Below, one piece after another: positions 36,519-46,800 of a stretch of DNA of 64,000 bases. Source of the DNA: Bacillota bacterium (GTDB lineage Bacteria > Bacillota > Clostridia > Lachnospirales > Lachnospiraceae); contig JAEWSH010000051.1 of the NCBI GenBank assembly GCA_023398375.1, forward strand, positions 630,247 to 694,246. The letters run 5' to 3'. Position 1 is the stretch's first letter. Each line of letters opens with the position of its first letter. A model generated the notes under the pieces. That model searched no databases, had not been told where the DNA came from, and saw only the letters and a program-made list of their open reading frames with translations. Both the position numbers and the translations under genes were made by a program.

Positions 36519-37940
36519 ATGAAAGGCAATTATAATATTTTTTATACCCCGGAAAAACAGTACCCGGGAATGCCTCATGGAGAGATGTGCGGTGATTTCA
36601 TGCCGTTTTACTGGAAAGGCACGTTTTATCTTTTCTACTTATATAAATACTGTGTTTATGTAGTGGAAACAAAAGATTTTGTAAGGTATGGAATGCCAAA
36701 ACTGGTATTACAGAACGGATCACCGGATGATCAGGACTGGCATATAGGCACAGGCAGTGTTTTCCATCATGATGGATTATTTTACTTCCATTATACAGGA
36801 TTCTGTGAAGGAAACCATAATGTTGAGGGCAAAAATGAGCAGGTAGTAATGCGTGCTGTAAGTACGGATTTAAATACCTGGGTAAAGGATAAAGAATTCT
36901 TTTTTAAACCGGATATAGAACATTATGGTAACCTTCATTGGAGGGATCCTCATGTTATCTGGAACGAAGAACTTCAAAAATACTGTATGATTATTACAGC
37001 GACAGAAAAAGAAGGAGCCTTTTTAAGAAACGGATGTACAGCGGTGTATGTTTCGGATGATGTTAAGAACTGGAAGCACTATAAAAAGTTATATGCACCA
37101 AGAACTTTCATTACCCATGAGTGCCATGATGCATTTCAGATAGGCAAGTGGTGGTATTTATCTTTTTCTAACTATTCACGGTGGTGGGAGACGAGATACC
37201 GTATATCCGAAAGTTTTAACGGACCCTGGACTATGCCGGATTTTGATGATATGTTTGACGGAAGAGAATTTTATGCGGCAAAAACGGTATCGGATGGTAC
37301 AAGAACGTATCTGGTAGGCTGGCAGTCAGTCAGAAAAGATTGTAAAGATGAAGAGAAGTTTGTGTGGGGCGGGAATGTACTTGTACATGAATTAGTCCAG
37401 AGACCGGATGGTACTTTAGGTGTCGGAATGGTAAAAGAAATAGAAGAATCCTTTCAAGAAAAAGTTCCCATGTCAATGATAGAAAGGCAAGGAGCCTGGA
37501 GTGGGACTGATATGATTCAAGGTGAATCAAAAGATGGTTTTGGCTGGGCAGAGATCGGCAGACTATCCGATACTTCTTTATTTGAAACAACAATTGAGTG
37601 GGAGGAGGGTACCAAAGCAGTTGGATTAATGATTCATACAAGTGATGAAAAATTAGAAAAATGGTGCCAGCTACGCCTTGAAATAACACATAATAAGATA
37701 GTTATGGATCGTTATAACAGAATTGACGGAGAGCAATACTACATGGATGAAAGACCTGTCATATTTCAAGGGAATAAAGCAACGGTTAAGTTAATTGTCA
37801 GCGGAAGTATTATGCTGGCATATGTAGGGGATGTGGCACTTTCTACCCGCTGCTACAGTGTTGATCCAGGCTCTGTAGGTATATTTGTAGAATATGGAAA
37901 GGTGAATTGCATAGATACGAAGCTGCTTGGTCAAAAATAG
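36519..37940 (+). CDS. Divergent GH32-like glycoside hydrolase 3 (clan GH-J)
   Basis: I start at ATG 36519 (MKGNYNIFYTPEK), preceded by GCGAGG; TTG 36492 or ATG 36501 are alternatives. The 473-residue protein has Asp26 (CGDFMPFYW), Asp143 (WRDPHVIW) and Glu201 (HECHDAF) at the places of the GH32 catalytic triad. The motif after the acid/base Glu is CHDAF instead of CPDxF, a change from the other two copies. It has no signal peptide. It follows binding protein 2 by 27 nt, so it hydrolyses what importer 2 brings in. Confidence 0.84.
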   Translation: MKGNYNIFYTPEKQYPGMPHGEMCGDFMPFYWKGTFYLFYLYKYCVYVVETKDFVRYGMPKLVLQNGSPDDQDWHIGTGSVFHHDGLFYFHYTGFCEGNHNVEGKNEQVVMRAVSTDLNTWVKDKEFFFKPDIEHYGNLHWRDPHVIWNEELQKYCMIITATEKEGAFLRNGCTAVYVSDDVKNWKHYKKLYAPRTFITHECHDAFQIGKWWYLSFSNYSRWWETRYRISESFNGPWTMPDFDDMFDGREFYAAKTVSDGTRTYLVGWQSVRKDCKDEEKFVWGGNVLVHELVQRPDGTLGVGMVKEIEESFQEKVPMSMIERQGAWSGTDMIQGESKDGFGWAEIGRLSDTSLFETTIEWEEGTKAVGLMIHTSDEKLEKWCQLRLEITHNKIVMDRYNRIDGEQYYMDERPVIFQGNKATVKLIVSGSIMLAYVGDVALSTRCYSVDPGSVGIFVEYGKVNCIDTKLLGQK

Positions 37941-38023
37941 TTAATTTTTGCCTGGTATCAAATCTTACAGGTGGATTTTATTTTGCTTCAAATAAGGAAA
38001 CATAAGATAATACCCATTAAAAT

Positions 38024-38048
38024 CAGAGGATAAAACCTCTGGTTTTTT
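38024..38048 (+). terminator. Terminator of importer 2 operon
   Basis: CAGAGG (38024-38029) and CCTCTG (38036-38041) form a short stem followed by GTTTTTT, 84 nt after the last GH32-like gene. Confidence 0.75.
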
Positions 38049-38105
38049 GATAAAATGTATAATCATTATGTCAAGTATGGATGTAATAGCAAGTGTTAGA
38101 GCAAT

Positions 38106-38147
38106 CCCCCTCACTCAACGTGGAATTAAGTGAGGGGGTATTTTTTT
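38106..38147 (+). terminator. Strong rho-independent terminator
   Basis: CCCCCTCACT (38106-38115) pairs with AGTGAGGGGG (38129-38138), then TATTTTTTT. It marks the right end of the sugar island. The next 140 nt hold no gene that I can support. Confidence 0.85.
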
Positions 38148-38289
38148 ATTTCCCCTATTTTTCAAGAATTATATATCTGAAACATAACTAAAAATTTGTC
38201 CGATTCTAATAAGCGGCTGTAATAATGTGGGTGCGCAATAAATGACTGCGTAATAACTGACATCCGCCGAACTAATAGAAGCGGTGGTG

Positions 38290-38898
38290 ACGAGCAATAA
38301 AATCCGATTATAAAAAAATACAGAGTGGGCTTTTGTTGGGATTTACGCTGATGAGGCTATTACCGGAACAAAGACAGTAAAGCGTGAAGGGTTTTTGAAT
38401 ATGATAAAAGACTGTATGAATGGACAGATAGACATCATATTAACCAAGTCTATTTCAAGATTCTCAAGGAATCTGGTAGATACGCTTCAGTATGTCCGTT
38501 TACTGAAAGAGAAAAATATTGCTATCGTGTTTGAGAAGGAAAATATCAATACTCTTTCCATGGAAAGTGAAATGGCATTAGCACTTCTAAGCACTTTGGC
38601 TCAAAATGAAGTAGAATCACTGTCGGCTAATGTAAAAATGGGTATTAAGATGAAAATGAAGCGCGGCGAAATGATGGGCTTTAATGGCTGTCTGGGATAT
38701 GATTATCATTCGGAAGATAAAACAATTACAGTTAATGAAGAGGAAGCTCAAACTGTTCGCTGGATTTTTGAACAGTATATCATGGGATATGGTTCTTATA
38801 CCATTGTAAATCAACTGGTTCAGCTTGGTAAGAAAAATAAGAAAGGCAAGGTGAAATGGACGGATAGTGGAATAATAGGAATTATCTCCAATGACTGA
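38290..38898 (+). pseudogene. Serine recombinase remnant, truncated at both ends
   Basis: From about 38326 the frame reads WAFVGIYADEAITGTKTVKREGF, then IDIILTKSISRFSRN, ENINTLSMESEMAL and SLSANVKMGIKMKMKRG, all typical of the resolvase domain of large serine recombinases. The N-terminal catalytic Ser region is missing or frameshifted (an in-frame stop lies a few codons upstream), and the protein stops at GIISND, where intact members continue for 200 or more residues. It is a decayed ICE or transposon integrase. The sequence 3' of the break belongs to the second ICE module. Confidence 0.8.
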
Positions 38899-38904
38899 GT
38901 TATA

Positions 38905-38967
38905 ATAGACAGTAATCAGAGAAACCCAGTAAACAAGAGGGTTTTCACCGATTACGTCTATTTTTTT
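38905..38967 (+). terminator. Two-part hairpin with T-run before the second ParA gene
   Basis: ATAGAC-a-GTAATC (38905-38917) pairs with GATTAC-GTCTAT (38950-38961), with an inner AAACCC/GGGTTT stem, followed by seven T. It sits 55 nt before parA and could terminate upstream transcription or act as a leader attenuator. Confidence 0.65.
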
Positions 38968-39021
38968 ATTACCCTTTTTATCCTACCTAAATTATTTTTT
39001 ACCCAAGAAAGGAGTTTGCCG

Positions 39022-39840
39022 ATGGCAAAAGTAATTGCAATCATGAACGAGAAGGGCGGCGTGGGAAAAACGGCCACGGCCACCACGCTTGCCTATCTCT
39101 TGTCCCAGCGGGGACACCGAACTGCTCTTATTGACTTTGACGGTCAGGGGCATTCCAGTATCATCTTTGGTGTGAAAAACACCAATAAACTAGAGGTAAC
39201 TATTAACACCATTATTCGCAAGCTGATTGAGGACGAGCCTTTGCCTGATCCCGATAGTTATATTATAAAAACCAACTGCGGTGTGGATGTTATCCCTTCA
39301 AATTCTCAGCTTTTTACACTGGAACGAAATCTGTGCAACGTGGATTTCCGTGAGCGTATGCTGTCGCAGTATGTGGATACCATCAATGACAGATACGAGT
39401 ACATCATCATCGACTGTATGCCACAAATGGGTACGCCGATGATTAACGTGATGATGTGTGCCGACAGCATTATTGTGCCAACACAAGCAGAGCTTTTGTC
39501 TACGCAGGGGTTGGCTGAGTTGTTGAAACATTATCAGGTTATCAGCAAAAACAGCAACCATCGTCTGCGTATTGATGGTATCCTTATCACCATGGATTCA
39601 CCTAACACCATTCTGTCCGCACAGGTTAATAAAATGATTCAACAGGGCTTTGCCGGAAAAGTGCCGATTTTCAACACTCGTATCCCTCGTTCTATCAAGG
39701 TCGCAGAAGCAGTGCTGTATCATCAAACCATCTGTGAGTTCCTGCCAGAAAATCCGGCGGCGATTGCTTACAGTCAGTTTGCAGATGAACTTCTTTCCTG
39801 TGAAGAAACAGACGGAAAGGAGCTGATCGGAGTTGGCTAA
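39022..39840 (+). CDS. ParA-family ATPase (second copy)
   Basis: The 272-residue protein has Walker A KGGVGKTATA near residue 11. The A' motif reads DFDGQGHSS instead of the usual DxDPQGN, and the Walker B region is IIIDCMPQMGTPM. It begins at ATG 39022, 7 nt after AAAGGAG. The protein is only loosely similar to the first ParA, so the two are not recent duplicates. Its stop overlaps the next ParB start by 8 nt. Confidence 0.92.
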   Translation: MAKVIAIMNEKGGVGKTATATTLAYLLSQRGHRTALIDFDGQGHSSIIFGVKNTNKLEVTINTIIRKLIEDEPLPDPDSYIIKTNCGVDVIPSNSQLFTLERNLCNVDFRERMLSQYVDTINDRYEYIIIDCMPQMGTPMINVMMCADSIIVPTQAELLSTQGLAELLKHYQVISKNSNHRLRIDGILITMDSPNTILSAQVNKMIQQGFAGKVPIFNTRIPRSIKVAEAVLYHQTICEFLPENPAAIAYSQFADELLSCEETDGKELIGVG

Positions 39841-40843
39841 GCCAAAAGTTATTATTGAAGATTTTGCAGATATGCTCAATTTTGAGCCTGCACAGGACAC
39901 CGCCCCTGCTCCTGTGCAGGGAGGTATCACGGAAATGGACTTCTCTTTAATGGAGCCGTTTCCGAACCACAGGTTCAAGCTATATGAGGGACAGCAGCTT
40001 GCCGACATGGTGGATAGTGTTCGCCAGTTTGGTATTCTGCTTCCCATTATCCTCTGGCATACGGAGGATGGGCGGTATCTGATACTTAGCGGTCATAACC
40101 GCCGAAATGCCGGTCAGCTAGCCGGTCTTACCAAAGGTCCTGTTATCATTAAGGAAAATCTGACTCATGATGAAGCCGTGCTGATTGTCACAGAAACCAA
40201 TCTGCGGCAGCGTTCCTTTTCTGATATGAGCCATTCGGAACGTGCCTATTGCCTTGCCCAACACTATGAAGCACTCAAATCACAGGGTAAGAGAAACGAC
40301 CTTTTAGCAGAGATAGAAATCTTCTTAAATCCTCATGGCTGCGAGGGAAACTCAACTTCGTCACAAGTTGAGACGAAGTTGAGAACAGACGAAAAATTAG
40401 GTGGAGAATATGGTCTTTCTCATGCCAAGGTTGCACGATATATTCGTCTTGCAGGGCTGGTTTTCGGCTTACTGGAAAAGGTTGATACCGGTGAAATTGC
40501 GTTTCTTGCAGGCTATGACCTCTCCTTTGTAGAGGACATCAATCAGCAACAGCAGATTTTTGACCTCATGGAGTCCGACAACTACAAAGTGGATATGAAA
40601 AAGGCGGAATTACTCCGCAGCTACTATGAAACAGGAAAGCTGACCGATACCGCAATGGTACAAATCCTTTCCGGAGAGAAAACCCGCAAACCAAAGAGCA
40701 ATAAGCCCCAGTCCTTTAAGGTCAAGCCTACAGTGATTTCCAAGTATTTCACCAACGAGCAGAGCAAAAAAGAGATTGAGGATACTATTGATAAGGCACT
40801 TGCTATGTATTTTGAAAATCTGAATACGGAGGTGGTAGATTGA
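39833..40843 (+). CDS. ParB/Spo0J-family partition protein (third copy)
   Basis: The 336-residue protein begins at TTG 39833 inside the ParA stop region, behind AAAGGAGC. ParB features are EPFPNHRFKLYEGQQLADMVDSVRQFGIL, LILSGHNRRNAG (nucleotide/clamp motif with GHNRR in place of GHRR) and TETNLRQRSFSDMSHSERA. A variable segment around residues 150-195 contains short repeats (TSSQVETKLRT). It is translationally coupled with ParA and with the giant gene that follows. Confidence 0.92.
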   Translation: MAKPKVIIEDFADMLNFEPAQDTAPAPVQGGITEMDFSLMEPFPNHRFKLYEGQQLADMVDSVRQFGILLPIILWHTEDGRYLILSGHNRRNAGQLAGLTKGPVIIKENLTHDEAVLIVTETNLRQRSFSDMSHSERAYCLAQHYEALKSQGKRNDLLAEIEIFLNPHGCEGNSTSSQVETKLRTDEKLGGEYGLSHAKVARYIRLAGLVFGLLEKVDTGEIAFLAGYDLSFVEDINQQQQIFDLMESDNYKVDMKKAELLRSYYETGKLTDTAMVQILSGEKTRKPKSNKPQSFKVKPTVISKYFTNEQSKKEIEDTIDKALAMYFENLNTEVVD

Positions 40844-43800
40844 GCAAAGCAACCCTACTTGCCGACCTTTATAAGCAGTCGGTGCAGGAGTATACAAAAA
40901 CTCCTGCTGAGTGGATGGGGCTGTTATCCTGTGTTGCACGGTTCTATAAGCGTTCCTTTGACAATTCCGTGCTGATTTATGCACAGCGCCCCGATGCCAC
41001 ACAGCTTGCTACTTTTGATGAATGGCACGATAAACGGATTAACCGCAGTATCAATAAGGGCGCAAAGGGAATTGCCGTAATTGATATGGCAAACCCCAAT
41101 GCCAGTATCAAGTATCTGTTTGATTTCATGGACACCAACGGCACACCGCAGAGCTTCCGCACTGTCATGGGTTTTCTGTGGGAGCTGGAGGAACAGTATC
41201 AGCCAAGCCTTTTGCTAAAGATCCATGAGAAATACAATACGCCTACTTCCAGTATCGAACAGTGTCTGTATAAATTAGCACAGCGTATGGTGCGGGAACA
41301 TCTGCCGAAGTATTTGGAGAATTTTAAGATTCATGACGAAAGCAGTATGCTCTACGGTATGCCTATCGAAGCGGTCAAGGCGGAGCTTACCGAGCTTGTC
41401 ACGGATAGCGTAGCCTATACAGTGTTCAGAAAATGTGGAATTGATACTGCCCCTATTGAGGATGGCGCTTTTGTGAATATCAGCCATTTTAACAGCTTAG
41501 AGTTATTTATGACCATTGGTAGCTGTACCGCTTCACTGGCGCGTCCCATTCTCAGGGAAATTTATCAGGAAATCAAAGCAATCAAAATTGAAAGGAGCCA
41601 AATCTATGAGAACAGAGCCATTGATGAACCTCAGCTATCGTCAGGCCGAGGACGGGATGATGTACCCCGAAATACAGATTTCGCAGGAAGCTCAGATCGA
41701 CAAAATGCCGGTAGGCAAATTCGGCAGAGCGTGGAAAGCCTATATGATGGAACACCACCCCCACCGCCTGTCGGAGCTGATAGCACAGGGCGAAATCAAC
41801 AAAATGATTCTCCAAGTGGACGAGGAGGCGGAGAAGCGCAAGGAAGCTCTGATACAGGAGCTTCTCACGGTGCAGCCGATGCCGGACACCGAAGACACAC
41901 TGGAGAGAGCCAGTCACATGAACATGATCACCCTCGCAGCGGAGGAACTGATTATGAAAGAAGTGGCACTCAAGGTCAGATAACACAACCCACACAACAG
42001 ACAGAACCGCCCACAGATGGTAAAGAACCGTCTGTGGGCGGTTTTTTCGTTGTTCCGCCGAAGAAAATACAGGAAGCTCCTGTCGAAGCCGCGACAAAAA
42101 CAGCGCTAGAAACACACGTTGCCGAACCGGTTTCTCTGCTGGACGAGGAGGAAATCTCTGATCTTGTAGATGTGGTGTTGTGTGCCGATGATATTACCCC
42201 AGATACACGGGAATGGCAATCAGAACTATATCGCTTTTGGGGCGGCGGTCATAAGCAGAGTACCAAAGCCAATGCCTTGAAAGCCTTTTATGGCAAGCTG
42301 GATACCGATTACACCACTAAGACCGGTGAGTATCTGTACCTTTTGTCCGGCAAGGATGATATTACTTTTGAAACCGAGGGACAGCAGTTTGCCTTTACCT
42401 ACCGGGAGCTGGCAGAAAAAATTGACCAGCTTATTTTAATGGGATCCTATCCCTTTAGCTCTGCGGACAGTATGTTAGATGATTACTCCATTCCTGATGA
42501 AGCGGAAGAAATGAAAGGCACTGCGGATGAAGATAGTTATGAACCAGATGAAGAACCGATCATTTCCAAAGATGACATCATCAATCAAATTCTGTCCAGT
42601 CACATTTCATTTCAAGGCGGTAAGCAAAGAATTTTTAACGCAATGCTCACGCTGCCTGCCAGAAAAGACCGCATTGCCGTGCTGAAAAATGAGTATGGGA
42701 TTGGTGGTGTCAGCGGTAGTCTGAAAAACGGTGGTCATAGAAGAATCAATTATAATGGTAGTGGTTTTGATATTGAGTACAAAAGCGATGGCGTTGATTT
42801 TCACGAGCATCTAACTTGGGAAAAGGTTGAAGCACGAATTCTCCAGCTCATTCAGCAAGAAAGCTACCTGACCGCCGAAGAAAAAGCGGAACTGGGGGCT
42901 GCGGGGCAACTGATTTCCCTAGATGCACCGTCTATTCTCACGGAGCCGTCTGCTCAGCTCAATCTATTTGAAGTATTTTCCCAGCCACAGGATACCTATG
43001 AGGCCAATGATGGCGAGGACAACGACGCCTTGTTAAATGAGAGCAGCACCGAGCCGGAACCGCTTCCCTTTCAGGAAGGTGACCGTATTTCTTATCATGA
43101 CAAGGTATTTGAAATCCTTAAGTTCATGCACGATGGGCGCACGGTGGAAATCGGGGATATTTCGCAGCTTCAGAACCTCACCAAATTTGCCATCCGGGAA
43201 AGAGTACCAATTTCTGAAATTGCAGACTGCAAGTTGCTGAAAGACCATTACAACGATGGGGAGATTGCTTCCATGGTGGTGGATGCCGTACAAAACGGTG
43301 GTAACAGCGAAGAAACAAAGGAAGAGATAAATGCGACAACCCTTGTCAATCAAGCCAACGAGAATTATAACCGAACTGTCATGGAGGATTTTCATAAACG
43401 TACCATGGATGGCTTTCAGTATCGTTATTCCCCTGACCATCATCTGTACGAGGGCGGTCAGAAAACCAAGTGCCGTAATAATATTGAAGCCATTCGTCTG
43501 TTAAAGGATTTACAGTCGCAGGGACGCAAGGTCACTGCCGCAGAACAGATTACCCTTGCCAGATTTGTCGGTTGGGGCGGTCTTGCAAACGCTCTGACAC
43601 CGGGAAAATCTGGATGGGAAACGGAACATGAGGAAATCAAGGGGTTGCTCACTGAGGAAGAATTTGAATCTGCACAGCAAAGCACGCTGACCTCCTACTA
43701 TACGGAGCAGAGTGTGATCCGGCATATCTATCATGCGCTGGAGCGTTTTGGCTTTCATGGAGGAAATATCTTAGACCCTGCTATGGGAACGGGCAACTTT

Positions 43801-46800
43801 TATTCCGTAATGCCGGAAAGCATGAGCAGCTCTAAGCTCTACGGCGCAGAAATTGATACCATTCCCGGAAACATTGCCAAGCACCTGTATCCCCATGCGG
43901 ATATTCAGGTAATGGGCTTTGAAAAAACAAAGTTTCCTGACCATTTCTTTGATGTAGTGGTTGGCAATGTACCCTTTAACTCTATCCGTGTGGACGACCC
44001 ACGCTATAATCGGCATAATTTCCGCATCCATGATTATTTTCTGGCAAAATCCTTAGACCAGGTCCGTCCCGGTGGAATCGTGTCGGTAATCACTTCAAAG
44101 TATACGCTGGATAAATCCAATCCCACCATCCGAAAGTACCTTGCACAGAGAGCGGAGCTTTTGGGAGCAATCCGTCTTCCTAATAATGCATTCAAACAGG
44201 TGGCAGGAACTGAAGCTACCACGGATATTTTATTTTTACAAAAACGAGAGCGGGAAATTGTACCGGACGAGGAAAACAGTCCTTGGCTTTCCGTGGAGGA
44301 AAATGCAGATGGTATTCCGCTCAACAGCTATTTTGTGGATCACCCAGAAATGGTGCTAGGCGAGATGGTTTTTGATGAGTCCATGTTCGGTAACGAAAAA
44401 ACGACCGCCTGTCACCCAATCCCCGGCGATGATTTGGATGAGCGGCTGGAAAGAGCCGTTTCCTATCTGGAAGGCACCTATACGGAAGCTGTTTCGGAGT
44501 ATGCGGAAGAAAAAACCGTTTTAAGAGATTCACTGCCTGCTGACCCTGCGGTACGCAATTTTAGTTACACTACCGTGGACGATGTGCTGTATTATCAGGA
44601 AAATTCCCGTATGTACCGGCAGGACATTACCGATAAAAAAGCAGAGCGTATCCGTGGCATGATTGAAATCACCGCCGCTGTCCGCAGTCTGATTGACTTT
44701 CAAAACAGTGCCTATGCAGACAGCTATGATCTGCCTACTGCGGAATATGAAAAGCAGCTACAGGAGCATATTGGATATTTGAACCAAGTATACGATGACT
44801 TTGTGAAGCAATACGGATATCTCAATTCCTATGGTAATGTCATCGCATTTTCAAGGGACAGCAATGCACCCTTGCTTCGTTCCATTGAGCAGGAGAGCAA
44901 AACAGAAAAAGGCGTATATGAAAAAACGCCAATGTTCTACAAAGCCACGATTAAGCCCAAGGTAATGCCCAGCGTAGTGTATTCCGCAGAGGAAGCCTTA
45001 AAGGTATCCCTCAATGTAAAGGGCAGAGTAGACCTTTCCTATATGTCGTGGCTGTATCAGTTGCCGGAACACCGCAAGGCGACACCGGATGAAATCATCG
45101 CAGAGTTGGGTGAGCGCATTTATCAAGACCCGGCACAGTACACGGGCAATCCCCACACCGGCTGGCAGACGGCCGGGGAATATTTGAGTGGCTATGTAAA
45201 GGATAAGCTGACCGAAGTCATTTTGAAAGCCGAGGAAGAACCGGAGCGGTTTGCCCGAAATGTGGAAGCCCTGAAATCCGTGCAGCCTACGCCGCTGACT
45301 CCGCAGGAAATCAGCTTTACTCTTGGCTCCACATGGATACCTGTTGATGTGTACCAGCAGTTTATGTATGACACCTTCAAGACGATGGCATATAACCAGG
45401 CAGGGAGGTATGCCATCGGCGTGGAATTTTCCAATTACAGCGGTGCCTACTTTATTGGCAATAAAAGTGCCGAAAAGACCTCCATTGCCGTCAATCAAAC
45501 CTATGGTACCGACCGCATGAATGCCTACGAGATATTGGAAAGCACCCTGAATCTGCGTTCTGTGGAGGTAAAAGACCGTGTGGACTATGTTGACCCGGAT
45601 ACCGGTGAGGATAAGGTTAAATACGTTCTGAATAAGCGTGATACCATTCTCGCCCGTGAGAAGCAGGCCCAAATTAAGTTGGCTTTTGAAAGCTGGCTGT
45701 TTGCAGACCCGGAGCGTGGTGCAAGGCTGACCAAGCTCTACAATGAGAAATTCAATAACGTCCGTCCTCGTAAATATGATGGATCGGACTTGGCTTTGCC
45801 GGGAATGGCAGATGATATTACCCTCAGACAGCACCAGCTTGATGTAATTGCACATGGTTTGTACGGTGACGGAAATCTGCTCATTGCTCACGAGGTAGGG
45901 GCTGGGAAAACATTCAGCTCTATTGCCCTGGCCTATGAGCTGAAACGGCTGGGCAAAATCCATAAACCGCTCATTGCAGTTCCCAACCATCTGGTTGGAC
46001 AGTGGGCAAACGAGTATATGCGTCTATATCCCAATGCAAATATTTTAGTGGCGGAGAAAAAGGACTTTGAGCGAAAGAACCGCCGCCGCTTTGTCAGCCG
46101 TATTGCCACCGGAGATTATGATGCCGTGATAATGGCACATTCCAGCTTTGAACTAATTGGTTTATCCAGAGAGCGGCAGCTTGCAGCTATGCAGGCAGAG
46201 CTTGATTCAATCTCTACAGCCATTGAGGAGCAAAAGCTCCGTGATGGCAAGGACTGGTCTTTAAAGCAGATGCAAATTTTCCGCTCCAACCTCCAGTTTC
46301 GTTATGACAGATTGTTTAAGGCGGAGAAAAAAGATGATGTTATCTATTTTGAGGAGCTTGGCGTAGATGTCTTGGTGGTAGACGAAGCGCACGCATACAA
46401 AAACAACTTTTCCTATACCAAAATGCGCAATGTTGCCGGTGTCAGTGGAGCCAGTAGCCAACGAGCCATGGATATGCACATGAAGTGTCAGTATATCAAT
46501 GAAATCGGAAACGGAAAGGGCGTTATTTATCTCACCGGCACCCCTGTATCCAATTCCATGGCAGAGCTGTATGTTATTCAAAAGACCTTGCAGCCCAAAG
46601 AACTGGAACGTCGTGGACTGCTGATGTTCGACAGTTGGGCAAGCACCTTTGGCAAAGTAGAATCATCTTTAGAAATTAAGCCGGAGGGCAACGGATACCA
46701 GATGAAGAACCGTTTTGCACGGTTTCACAATCTGCCGGAGCTGATGAGTATGTTCCAGATGATTGCGGACATCAAAACTGCAGATATGCTGGACTTGCCG

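Noticed and set aside
41516..41605. 30-codon upstream extension of the nested TnpV frame
   Set aside because: The extension has no ribosome site and its residues do not fit the family; AAAGGAG points to ATG 41606.
44998..45990. 330-residue minus-strand frame inside the methylase-helicase gene
   Set aside because: It is antisense to a well-conserved coding region and its product has no domain pattern; it reflects the codon bias of the sense gene.
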